15,245 nt of DNA from Planctomycetota bacterium (GTDB taxonomy: Bacteria; Planctomycetota; Brocadiia; Brocadiales; Brocadiaceae), in assembly GCA_023261465.1 (NCBI GenBank), contig JAHFOW010000057.1:1-15245 (forward strand), written 5' to 3'. The position numbers and the translations under genes were made by a program. Below the pieces are notes generated by a model. It did no database searches, was not told where the DNA came from, and was given only the letters and a program-made list of their open reading frames with translations. Positions 1 through 7,304 of the stretch are shown one piece after another; the first letter of the stretch is position 1; each line of letters starts with the position of its first letter.

Positions 1-2
1 AG

Positions 3-191
3 CCGACAGTCGGACTTATCTTGTGTCAGACCAAAGACGCCGTCCTTGCTGAGTACGCCTTGCGTGATGTGCATAAACCCATTGGCATATCAGGGTATGA
101 ACTGACCCGATCTCTCCCGGAAAACCTGAAATCCAGCCTGCCGAGCATTGAGGAGATCGAGGCGGAACTGTCGGGAGGCGACGATGAGTAA
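3..191 (+). CDS. DUF1016 (YhcG-like) family protein, C-terminal end only
   Basis: An open frame enters from the window edge and ends at TAA 189-191, giving 62 residues. The visible part reads PTVGLILCQTKDAVLAEYAL, then RDVHKPIGISGYEL and LPSIEEIEAEL. That pattern is typical of the C-terminal end of DUF1016/YhcG proteins, which carry a PD-(D/E)xK nuclease-like fold; the catalytic core would lie upstream of the window or in its first residues. Genes of this family are frequently found inside type I restriction-modification operons. The stop overlaps the hsdS start by 8 nt (ATGAGTAA), which points to translational coupling and one transcript. The biochemical role of the family is poorly defined. 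Family assignment rests on remembered motif similarity; the partial nature is certain. Confidence 0.82.
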   Translation, partial: PTVGLILCQTKDAVLAEYALRDVHKPIGISGYELTRSLPENLKSSLPSIEEIEAELSGGDDE

Positions 192-1410
192 CATTCCTCA
201 GGGTTTTCAGAAAACAGAGGTTGGCGTTATTCCAACTGATTGGGAAGTAAAGAAATTAGGAGATTGCCTTTTACAGGATACTGATTACGGAATAAATGCG
301 GCAGCTGTTCGATACCGTGAGGATTTGCCGGTTTATTTAAGGATAACGGATATAACAGAGGATGGTAGATATTCCAAGAAAAGTATCGTCTCTGTAAATA
401 ATATTGCTTCAGCTTCTTTTTTCTTAGTGGAAGGCGATTTAGTCTTTGCAAGAACTGGGGCAAGTGTTGGTAAAACTTATTTATATAACCCAGAAGATGG
501 AAAACTTGTTTTTGCAGGGTTCTTAATAAGAGTAAAAGCAAATCCTAAAGTTTTATTGCCAGAATATCTCAAGTATTACACCCAAACTAAATATTACTGG
601 AATTGGATTAGAGCCAATTCAATGAGGACAGGGCAACCTGGTATAAATGGCAATGAATATAAAGAATTAACAGTTCCCCTTCCCCCCACCAAAGCCGAAC
701 AAACCGCCATTGCCACTGCCTTAAACGATGCCGATAAACTGATAACCGAATTAGAAAAACTCATTGCCAAAAAAAGAAACATCAAGCAAGGGGCAATGCA
801 GGAGTTGCTGAGGCCGAAAGAGGGGTGGGAGGTAAAGAAATTGGGGGAGATTTGCTCGCTGTCAAAATCAAGATTTAATCCAATAAGTTCAATTGGGAAC
901 TACAAATGTGTTGAGTTGGAACATCTTTCTCAGGAAACAGGGAGACTTTTGGGTTATGCGGATTCAAGAGATTTAAGAAGCCAAAAATCAATATTTAAAA
1001 AAAATGATGTTCTTTTTGGAAAATTAAGACCATATTTGAAGAAATACTTTTTTGCAGAATTTAACGGTGTTTGTACAACCGAAATATGGGTATTAATATC
1101 TGAAAAAGATATTGAAAGTAAATTTCTGTATTATTTAGTTCAAACTGATAAAGTTATTGAAACAGCAAATCAATCAACAGGAACGAAGATGCCAAGGGCG
1201 GAGTGGAAAACAGTAAGTGGAACAGAAGTCTCATTGCCTACTTCTAAGGTTGAACAAAACCGCATCGCCCAAATCCTTTCCGACATGGACATCGAAATAG
1301 AAGCCCTGGAAAAGAAATTGGAGAAATACAAAATGCTCAAGCAAGGGATGATGCAGAATTTATTAACGGGGAAAATCAGGTTGGTTCAACCTGTTTATAA
1401 AGAGAACTGA
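184..1410 (+). CDS. hsdS: Type I restriction-modification system specificity subunit HsdS
   Basis: This 408-residue protein would be the DNA-recognition subunit that joins HsdM (methylase) and HsdR (restriction). It has the two-fold HsdS layout. The first half opens with DWEVKKLG (19-26), followed by target recognition domain 1 (about 27-165) and a conserved helical spacer (167-210) containing LPPTKAEQTAIATAL. The second half repeats this with GWEVKKLG (214-221), domain 2 (about 222-350) and spacer 2 (351-395, LPTSKVEQNRIAQIL). The spacers are heptad-like helices that should pair as a coiled coil. I place the start at ATG 184, not at the in-frame ATG 148, because GGGAGG at 173-178 is well spaced and the 8-nt overlap with the upstream gene is typical of operons. 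The target domains are clearly AT-rich while the first spacer is GC-richer, so the gene looks mosaic. hsdM is not visible here. Confidence 0.95.
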   Translation: MSNIPQGFQKTEVGVIPTDWEVKKLGDCLLQDTDYGINAAAVRYREDLPVYLRITDITEDGRYSKKSIVSVNNIASASFFLVEGDLVFARTGASVGKTYLYNPEDGKLVFAGFLIRVKANPKVLLPEYLKYYTQTKYYWNWIRANSMRTGQPGINGNEYKELTVPLPPTKAEQTAIATALNDADKLITELEKLIAKKRNIKQGAMQELLRPKEGWEVKKLGEICSLSKSRFNPISSIGNYKCVELEHLSQETGRLLGYADSRDLRSQKSIFKKNDVLFGKLRPYLKKYFFAEFNGVCTTEIWVLISEKDIESKFLYYLVQTDKVIETANQSTGTKMPRAEWKTVSGTEVSLPTSKVEQNRIAQILSDMDIEIEALEKKLEKYKMLKQGMMQNLLTGKIRLVQPVYKEN

Positions 1411-1444
1411 AATAATGCGTTGTGTTGTTTTAGTTTTTATGTAT

Positions 1445-1477
1445 AATCTAAAATAACGAGTCGGCCTATTTTAGATT
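1445..1477 (+). terminator. Perfect 11-bp dyad behind hsdS, possible terminator or operator
   Basis: AATCTAAAATA (1445-1455) and TATTTTAGATT (1467-1477) are exact reverse complements around an 11-nt loop, 34 nt past the hsdS stop. The stem is AT-rich and is not followed by a T-run, so it is not a classical intrinsic terminator. It could be a weak terminator, a transcript-stabilising hairpin or a protein-binding dyad. Between here and the element starting at 1548 I see only a small TGATC-TTC-GATCA hairpin (1507-1519) and no gene. Confidence 0.4.
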
Positions 1478-1547
1478 CAAGTGAAGATGGTCATGTGAAA
1501 CATTCATGATCTTCGATCACAAGGGAGGATGAAATCCCCCTTGATCC

Positions 1548-1903
1548 CATACGTGTTAAGTTAAGCGGTTTTCTGAGTGGCTTTGATAAACTGGTTTTGT
1601 CCGTGCATTCCTGCAAACTACAACAGCTTAAAATCTTTTGGATACGGCTGGTAACTGTCCCCCGCTGGCGGGGGTAGGGGGTGGAAATTTGAAGGTAAAC
1701 ACAACGGACAATTACTCTCCGGGCATTAGCCAGAAGATGAGGTGTTGAAGAGTATAAACTGTGATAAGTTAATGGAGAGAACGAATGGCAGGCACAATTG
1801 GAGAAGTCCTGTCCACCCCCTAACCCCCGCCAGCGGGGGACAAGGCGGAGTTAATCCGAACAAAGGGTGGTGATAATTATAGATTATTAACTTAACACGT
1901 ATG
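1548..1903. mobile_element. Probable MITE (356 bp) with 17-bp TIRs and 10-bp target duplication
   Basis: The ends CATACGTGTTAAGTTAA (1548-1564) and TTAACTTAACACGTATG (1887-1903) are perfect inverted repeats of 17 bp. Immediately outside lie identical 10-bp direct repeats, CCCTTGATCC at 1538-1547 and 1904-1913, as expected for a target-site duplication. No coding frame of useful length lies inside, so the element would be non-autonomous and moved by a transposase encoded elsewhere. Removing the element and one copy of the duplication rejoins a C-rich stretch leading into CCCCCTTTT, which looks like an intact intergenic repeat that the element interrupted. The exact match of both TIRs and duplication suggests a fairly recent insertion. 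A 10-bp duplication fits several DDE transposase families (for example IS4-like); I cannot assign one. Confidence 0.68.
1657..1841. repeat. Internal GC-rich inverted repeat of the MITE
   Basis: A 29-nt arm at 1657-1685 and a 30-nt arm at 1812-1841 are reverse complements except for one single-base gap (GGGGGTAGGGGG against GGGGGTTAGGGGG when aligned). Each arm contains its own short palindrome, CCCCCGC-TG-GCGGGGG at 1659-1674 in the left arm. The two arms could pair over the whole 126-nt interior to form a long stem. The flanking element is AT-rich near its ends, so the arms stand out in composition. They may be a second repeat family carried inside the element or a structural part of it. Confidence 0.75.
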
Positions 1904-1911
1904 CCCTTGAT

Positions 1912-1964
1912 CCCCCTTTTCCAAAGGGGGAGAGTTTAAGTCCCCCTCTTTGGCAAAGAGGGGG
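1912..1964 (+). repeat. Two tandem C-run/G-run hairpins just upstream of the Fic gene
   Basis: CCCCCTTT-TCC-AAAGGGGG (1912-1930) and CCCCCTCTTT-GGC-AAAGAGGGGG (1942-1964) are two similar hairpins with stems of 8 and 10 bp, 11 nt apart. The second ends 4 nt before the GGAG ribosome-binding site (1969-1972) of the Fic gene, so if transcribed it could influence ribosome access or mRNA stability. The first hairpin abuts the right target duplication of the MITE, so this repeat probably predates that insertion. It looks like a dispersed CCCCCTTT-type intergenic palindrome. Confidence 0.6.
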
Positions 1965-1980
1965 CAGTGGAGATTTTCAG

Positions 1981-3105
1981 GTGAAAAACTTCAAATCCGG
2001 TCATTACATTCAGCAAGAACGTTATAAGAGCTTTCAGCCTAACCGTATTAACCGCGCCTGGGTGCTGGACAACATGGAGTTGATTCAGTTGCTCGGACAG
2101 GCAGACCGGGAATTGGGCAGGCTGGATATGTATTCGGAGTACATCCCGAACATAGACCTGTTTATCAGTATGCATGTGCTGAAAGAGGCTACGCAATCAA
2201 GCAAGATTGAAGGCACGCAAACAAATATGGAGGAGGCCCTTCTGGAAAGGGAGGACGTTGCCCTGGGCAAAAGGGACGACTGGGAAGAGGTGCAAAACTG
2301 TGTAAAGGCTATGAATGAGGCGATTACAAAGTTGCAGACACTCCCCTTCTCCCCGCGATTGGTCCGGGAAGCCCATAAGACCCTTATGCAGGGGGTGCGC
2401 GGCAAGCACAAACAGCCGGGGGAATTCAGGCGCAGCCAAAACTGGATCGGCGGGGCGACTATCAACGATGCCGTTTTTGTGCCTCCTGTACATACTTCCA
2501 TCGGAGAGCTTATGGGGGATATCGGGCAGTTTCTGCATAACGATAAGCAGTATTTCCCGGAATTGTTAAAAATTGCCCTGGTACACTACCAGTTCGAAAC
2601 TATCCACCCCTTTCTGGATGGAAATGGACGTGTGGGAAGGCTGATTATTCCATTATATCTTGTCAGCAAGGGGATATTGAAAAAGCCGGTTTTGTACCTG
2701 TCGGACTTCTTCGAGCGCAACCGCATGCATTACTATGACAATCTGATGCGAGTGAGAGAGAAGAACGATCTGTTGCAATGGTTCAGGTTTTTTCTTGTCG
2801 GAATCATCGAGACCGCAAAAAGCAGTATTGCTACTTTTGACAATATCCTCAAGCTGCAAAAGCAAGTGGATAGTCAGATACAGTCACTGGGCAGCAGGAC
2901 GGCAAACGCCCAAAAGGTACTCAATTATCTTTATCAGCATCCGATGATTGATGCCGCCAAGGTGGGAAAGGTGGCGAATATATCGCCAGCGTCAGCTTAC
3001 AAACTGATTGCAGACTTGGAACAGTTCGGGATACTTAAGGAGATCACCGGCGGCAAGAGGGGCAAGACGTATGTATTTAATGCCTATTTGCATTTGTTCA
3101 AATAA
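1981..3105 (+). CDS. Fic family protein (AMP-transferase type), with C-terminal winged helix
   Basis: This 374-residue protein carries a full Fic active-site motif, HPFLDGNGRVGR (209-220). The catalytic His209, the anion-hole Gly/Asn and the final Arg are all present, so AMPylation of a protein hydroxyl is the expected activity. An inhibitory-helix motif of the (S/T)xxxE(G/N) type, SSKIEG (73-78), lies N-terminal to the core, making this a self-inhibited Fic with its regulator in the same chain. The substrate flap is near NWIGGATINDAVFVPP (154-169). Residues about 308-367 look like a winged helix-turn-helix (VGKVANISPASAYKLIADLE), which suggests DNA binding or autoregulation. The start is GTG 1981 with GGAG eight nt upstream. 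It sits between hsdS and hsdR in the same direction, as Fic/DOC-like genes often do in type I loci. The cellular target is unknown. Confidence 0.93.
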   Translation: MKNFKSGHYIQQERYKSFQPNRINRAWVLDNMELIQLLGQADRELGRLDMYSEYIPNIDLFISMHVLKEATQSSKIEGTQTNMEEALLEREDVALGKRDDWEEVQNCVKAMNEAITKLQTLPFSPRLVREAHKTLMQGVRGKHKQPGEFRRSQNWIGGATINDAVFVPPVHTSIGELMGDIGQFLHNDKQYFPELLKIALVHYQFETIHPFLDGNGRVGRLIIPLYLVSKGILKKPVLYLSDFFERNRMHYYDNLMRVREKNDLLQWFRFFLVGIIETAKSSIATFDNILKLQKQVDSQIQSLGSRTANAQKVLNYLYQHPMIDAAKVGKVANISPASAYKLIADLEQFGILKEITGGKRGKTYVFNAYLHLFK

Positions 3106-3120
3106 CAGGGGATAAATTAG

Positions 3121-3155
3121 GTTTTGTTTTGCACGGCAAAACAAAACGACTTTTT
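3121..3155 (+). terminator. Intrinsic terminator behind the Fic gene
   Basis: GTTTTGTTTTGC (3121-3132) and GCAAAACAAAAC (3136-3147) form a perfect 12-bp stem with an ACG loop, followed after GAC by TTTTT (3151-3155). It starts 15 nt past the fic stop. The stem is AT-rich but long, and the T-run sits on the correct side for + strand transcription. It should end at least part of the hsdS-fic transcript before hsdR. Confidence 0.65.
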
Positions 3156-3158
3156 CTT

Positions 3159-3212
3159 GTAGCGCCGAACCCTTGTGGTCGGCCAATGGCGGGGGATAAA
3201 CCCCCGCGCTAC
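3159..3212. repeat. Cloverleaf-like palindromic intergenic repeat
   Basis: GTAGCGC (3159-3165) pairs with GCGCTAC (3206-3212). Inside lie two smaller hairpins: a weak CCGA/TCGG stem (3165-3182) and a strong GCGGGGG-ATAAA-CCCCCGC hairpin (3189-3207). The arms overlap at the junctions by one or two bases, so not all pairs can form at once. The pattern resembles dispersed REP/ERIC-like intergenic units. No promoter motif is convincing in the 30 nt between it and hsdR. Confidence 0.6.
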
Positions 3213-3244
3213 GAGATCGCTTTGAAATTCCTATACATTAAATT

Positions 3245-6200
3245 ATGCAGGCACCTGCCGTTGGACAAATAGAACGTAAAACCCAAAACCGCGTGGTTGC
3301 TTTGGTCCAAAAGGAACTGAGCTATCGCTACCTCGGCAATTGGGAAGAACGGGAAGGCAACAGCAACATTGAAGAAGAAATTCTAGCGGCCTATCTCACC
3401 AAGAAAAGATACAGCCAAAACCTGATTGGCAAGGCATTGTATGAACTTGGCAAAGTTGCCAACGACCAAAGTAAAACCCTTTTTGATGTAAACAAGGAAG
3501 TTTATACCCTGCTTCGCTACGGCGTGAATGTTCAGCCGGAAATGGGGCAGAACAAAGAAACGGTCTGGCTGATTGACTGGAAAAACCCGCAAGAAAATGA
3601 CTTTGCCATTGCCGAAGAGGTAACGGTAAAGGGCATTCACAATAAACGTCCCGATATTGTGCTTTATGTCAACGGTATTGCTCTGGGCGTTTTAGAACTC
3701 AAGCGAAGTACCGTCTCCATTACCGAAGGCATCCGGCAAAACCTGGATAACCAGAAACACATTTTTATAAAGCCATTTTTCTCAACGGTGCAGTATGTAA
3801 TGGCGGGGAACGATATTGAAGGCATTGCCTACGGAGCCATTGAAACCAAAGAGAAATACTTTATGAAGTGGAAAGAGGTAAGCGAAGAACTGAATAAGAA
3901 CGATGCTTATTTATTGAAGCTTACAAAGCCCCTCAGAGAAAAATCCGCCAAAGTTGATTATGCGCTTGATAAGAACATCATTGAACTGCTGAACAAAGAA
4001 CGGTTTATTGAACTGCTTCATGATTTCATTGTGTATGACAGGGGCATTAAAAAACTATGCAGGCATAACCAATATTTTGCCGTAAAAGCCTCACAAGAGC
4101 ATGTAAGAAAACGGGAAGGCGGTATCATTTGGAACACACAAGGAAGTGGAAAGAGCTTAATAATGGTGTGGCTTACTAAATGGATTCGGGAAAATGTTGA
4201 AAATGCCCGTGTGCTGATAATAACCGACCGGGAAGAGCTGGACGAGCAGATTGAGAAGGTCTACAACGGAGTTTCGGAAAAGATATATAGAACAAAAAGC
4301 GGAAAGGATTTAGTCAACAAGCTCAATGATAATGCACCGTGGCTGTTGTGCTCTTTAGTCCATAAATTTGGCGGTAAAGAAGAAGGCGATGTAGATGCAT
4401 ATCTGAAAGAACTGAAAGGCAGTCTGCCGGCAGACTTTAAAGCCAAAGACGATATTTTCGTCTTTGTGGACGAATGCCACCGGACACAATCGGGCAAACT
4501 GCACGATGCCATGAAAACCCTATTGCCCAATGCCATGTTTATTGGTTTTACAGGAACGCCCTTGCTGAAAAAGGACAAGGAAACCAGTCTGGAGGTTTTT
4601 GGAAAATATATTCACACCTACAAATTTGACGAAGCGGTAAGCGATAAAGTGGTGCTGGATTTGCGCTATGAAGCAAGAGATATAGAGCAAAATATTTCCT
4701 CACTGGGGAAGATTGACGAATGGTTTGAATTAAAAACCCGTGGTCTTACTGAATTTGCCAAAACAGAACTGAAACAGAAATGGGGAACTTTAAAAAAAGT
4801 ATTCAGTTCTAAATCCCGTCTGGAAAAAATCGTCATTGACATAATGATGGACATGGAAAAAAAGGAACGGCTGCAAAACGGCAGAGGCAATGCCCTTTTG
4901 GTTTCTGATAGCATTTATAATGCCTGCAGATATTATGAACTGTTTCAAAAGGCCGGGCTTAAAAACTGCGCTATCATCACATCTTTCGTTCCATCAACTA
5001 CGGACATAAAGGGAGAAGAAACAGGCGAAGGATATACCGAAAAGTTGCAGCGATACGAGATTTACAAAAAGATGCTTGCCAATTATTTTAATGAAGATGG
5101 CGAAGAGGCATTAAATAAGGTCGGGCAATTTGAAAAGGAAGTAAAGGCAAAATTCGTTGATGAACCTGCGCAAATGAAATTGCTGATAGTTGTAGGTAAA
5201 CTGCTTACGGGCTTCGATGCACCGCCTGCAACCTACCTATACATTGACAAAGAAATGAAAGATCACGGTTTGTTTCAGGCAATCTGCCGTGTAAACCGTT
5301 TGGATGGTGAAGATAAAGATTACGGATATATCATTGATTACAAGGATTTGTTTGACAGCTTGAAAAGTACCTTTAAGGACTACACATCAGGCGCCTTTGA
5401 TGCCTATGATAAATCGGATGTGGAAGGCCTGCTAAAAGACCGCTTGAAAAAAGGTAGAGAACGGCTGGACGAGGCGCTGGAGACCATAAAGGCATTATGC
5501 GAAACAGTAGAACCGCCTAAAGATACCTTGGCTCATATCCGTTATTTCTGCGGTAAGAATACCGAAAATCCTGATGAGTTAAAAGACACCGAACCAAGAC
5601 GTGTTTCATTATACAAGTTCACTATTGCGCTCATCCGGGCTTATGCCAACGTAGCCGATGAAATGAAGGAAGCAGGATATTCAGAAAAAGAAACCGGGCA
5701 AATCAAAAACGACATCAAGCATTTTGAAAACCTGCGTAAAGAAATTCAGTTGGCTAGCGGCGACTACATTGACTTGAAGCAATACGAACCTGCCATGCGG
5801 CATTTGATTGACAGCTACATTGGAGCAGAAGAGAGCAGGGTGCTTTCATCATTTGATGATATGAGTTTGGTTGATTTGTTGGTTGATAAAGGAAAGGATG
5901 CCATTAAAGACCTTCCGAAAAATATCAGGAGCGACAAAGATGCAATGGCAGAAACCATTGAAAACAATCTGAGAAGGGTGATCATTGAAGAAAGCCCAAC
6001 CAACCCGATGTATTATGAGAAAATGAGCGTGCTTTTGGACGAGTTGATTAAAATGAGAAAGGAAGCAACAAAGGAGTATGAGGAATATTTGCAGAAAATT
6101 GTAGCACTGACTAAGAGGGTTAGAAAGCCAAACACCTCAACGGAATATCCAGATTCAATAAATACCAATGCAAAAAGAGCCTTGTATGACAACCTTAACA

Positions 6201-6391
6201 AGAATGAGGCATTGGCAAATGAATTAGACCAAAATATCCTGGCTTCCAAAAGAGACCGTTGGAGAGATACGAAAATCAAACTCAAAGAAGTGGAGTTAGT
6301 AGTTAAAGAAGATTTAGAGCAATATGGCATAACAGAAAAAAGTGAGATGCAGCGAATTTTTGACCTGGTGAAAAATCAAAAAGATTATTAA
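3245..6391 (+). CDS. hsdR: Type I restriction enzyme endonuclease/translocase subunit HsdR
   Basis: This 1048-residue protein would be the motor and nuclease subunit of the type I complex: it translocates unmodified DNA with ATP and cuts at a distance. The N-terminal PD-(D/E)xK nuclease core is intact, with RPDIVLYVNGIALGVLELKR supplying Asp137, Glu151 and Lys153. The superfamily 2 motor shows Walker A TQGSGKS (298-304), DECH (409-412), TGTP (436-439), TGFDAP (655-660) and QAICRVNR (678-685). A helical C-terminal part of about 350 residues should contact the methylase core. The length is normal for the family, and the opening (QIERKTQNRVVAL, then YRYLGNW) matches the usual HsdR beginning, supporting ATG 3245 although no clear Shine-Dalgarno is visible. 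It follows a terminator and a palindromic repeat, so it may have its own promoter. It reads as functional, with no frameshift. Confidence 0.97.
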   Translation: MQAPAVGQIERKTQNRVVALVQKELSYRYLGNWEEREGNSNIEEEILAAYLTKKRYSQNLIGKALYELGKVANDQSKTLFDVNKEVYTLLRYGVNVQPEMGQNKETVWLIDWKNPQENDFAIAEEVTVKGIHNKRPDIVLYVNGIALGVLELKRSTVSITEGIRQNLDNQKHIFIKPFFSTVQYVMAGNDIEGIAYGAIETKEKYFMKWKEVSEELNKNDAYLLKLTKPLREKSAKVDYALDKNIIELLNKERFIELLHDFIVYDRGIKKLCRHNQYFAVKASQEHVRKREGGIIWNTQGSGKSLIMVWLTKWIRENVENARVLIITDREELDEQIEKVYNGVSEKIYRTKSGKDLVNKLNDNAPWLLCSLVHKFGGKEEGDVDAYLKELKGSLPADFKAKDDIFVFVDECHRTQSGKLHDAMKTLLPNAMFIGFTGTPLLKKDKETSLEVFGKYIHTYKFDEAVSDKVVLDLRYEARDIEQNISSLGKIDEWFELKTRGLTEFAKTELKQKWGTLKKVFSSKSRLEKIVIDIMMDMEKKERLQNGRGNALLVSDSIYNACRYYELFQKAGLKNCAIITSFVPSTTDIKGEETGEGYTEKLQRYEIYKKMLANYFNEDGEEALNKVGQFEKEVKAKFVDEPAQMKLLIVVGKLLTGFDAPPATYLYIDKEMKDHGLFQAICRVNRLDGEDKDYGYIIDYKDLFDSLKSTFKDYTSGAFDAYDKSDVEGLLKDRLKKGRERLDEALETIKALCETVEPPKDTLAHIRYFCGKNTENPDELKDTEPRRVSLYKFTIALIRAYANVADEMKEAGYSEKETGQIKNDIKHFENLRKEIQLASGDYIDLKQYEPAMRHLIDSYIGAEESRVLSSFDDMSLVDLLVDKGKDAIKDLPKNIRSDKDAMAETIENNLRRVIIEESPTNPMYYEKMSVLLDELIKMRKEATKEYEEYLQKIVALTKRVRKPNTSTEYPDSINTNAKRALYDNLNKNEALANELDQNILASKRDRWRDTKIKLKEVELVVKEDLEQYGITEKSEMQRIFDLVKNQKDY

Positions 6392-6392
6392 T

Positions 6393-7133
6393 ATGGATCA
6401 TATTACTATCAGTAATATAAAAATTGATGTTGTCCGCAAAGACATAAAAAACATACATCTTGCAGTCTATCCGCCAACAGGCCGGGTTCGTATTGCTGCG
6501 CCTTTACAGGTGAATGAAGATGCTGTCAGATTGTTTGCCAGTTCAAAATTGGGTTGGATTAAAAAAAATCAACGCAAGTTTGAAGGACAGGAAAGACTAT
6601 CGCCAAGAGAATATAAAAACAGGGAAAGCCATTACTTTCAAGGCAAAAGGTATTTGCTCAATGTGATAGAAGCTGACGCCCCACCTAAAGTGGTTTTGCG
6701 CAGCAAAACATACATTGACCTTTATGTAAGACCTGAAACGTCCATTGCTAAACGCCACGAAATAATGAACGAGTGGTATCGTGTCCAATTAAAGAAGCAA
6801 ATACCTGCATTGATCGAAAAGTGGGAAAACAAAATGAATATTTCTTTGAAGGACTGTCGGGTCAAACTGATGAAAACAAAATGGGGTTCATGTAACAGTG
6901 AGAGAAAGCGAATATGGGTAAACCTTGAGTTAGCCAGGAAACCCATTCATTGTCTGGAATATATTATTGTGCATGAAATGACCCACCTGCTTGAACACCA
7001 CCACAATGACAGATTTCTTGCATACATGGAAAGCTATTTACCAAACTGGAAACAGATAAAAACGGAATTGAATACATTGCCGGTTAGTCATGCCGATTGG
7101 AAGTATGAATTGAATCTCATAGAACAGATATAA
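6393..7133 (+). CDS. YgjP/DUF45-like (M48-related) zinc metallopeptidase
   Basis: This 246-residue protein contains HEMTH (194-198) followed by LLEHHHNDRF. His194, His198 and probably His204 are the zinc ligands and Glu195 the catalytic base. The preceding TKWGSCNSERKRIWVNLELA (162-181) is the hallmark strand region of the YgjP/DUF45 family. There is no signal peptide or membrane segment, so it is cytosolic. The ATG lies 1 nt behind the hsdR stop, which implies translational coupling. Such peptidases are recurrently found next to hsdR, and I infer a role tied to the restriction system, such as turnover of HsdR or a host protein. That role is not demonstrated by anything in this sequence. Confidence 0.9.
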   Translation: MDHITISNIKIDVVRKDIKNIHLAVYPPTGRVRIAAPLQVNEDAVRLFASSKLGWIKKNQRKFEGQERLSPREYKNRESHYFQGKRYLLNVIEADAPPKVVLRSKTYIDLYVRPETSIAKRHEIMNEWYRVQLKKQIPALIEKWENKMNISLKDCRVKLMKTKWGSCNSERKRIWVNLELARKPIHCLEYIIVHEMTHLLEHHHNDRFLAYMESYLPNWKQIKTELNTLPVSHADWKYELNLIEQI

Positions 7134-7214
7134 TGCTAACAATCCCTTAATTTTCGTGTTAAAACAGGAAACCAGCCCACATTCAAGGACTTATAATTTT
7201 AATCTTTTTCACCT

Positions 7215-7243
7215 TTGTAACTTAAGCTCAAATTTTTTATAAT
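7215..7243 (+). promoter_or_regulatory. Probable sigma70-type promoter of the response-regulator pair
   Basis: TTGTAA (7215-7220) and a perfect TATAAT (7238-7243) are separated by 17 nt, the optimal spacing. They lie in an AT-rich gap behind the metallopeptidase and would give a leader of about 150 nt before ATG 7401. The sequence directly after the -10 box, GTTAGCAT (7244-7251), is the reverse complement of ATGCTAAC at 7133-7140. This could be chance or a distant operator pair. Confidence 0.5.
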
Positions 7244-7304
7244 GTTAGCATATTTATGCTCAGGAAATTCAAACTTGCTATAAAGTCAGAAAGACGCCTG
7301 GTAT

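Noticed and set aside
148..183. Longer hsdS start at ATG 148
   Set aside because: It would lie deep in the upstream DUF1016 coding sequence and add MRRSRRNCREAT, unlike HsdS N-termini; GGGAGG fits ATG 184.
1411..1980. CRISPR array or small RNA gene in the hsdS-fic gap
   Set aside because: No regularly spaced direct repeats; the repeats are inverted and explained by a transposable element with target duplication.
7129..7134. TATAAT at the 3' end of the metallopeptidase gene as a promoter
   Set aside because: No reasonable -35 box at 16-18 nt; the TATAAT at 7238-7243 has TTGTAA at exactly 17 nt.
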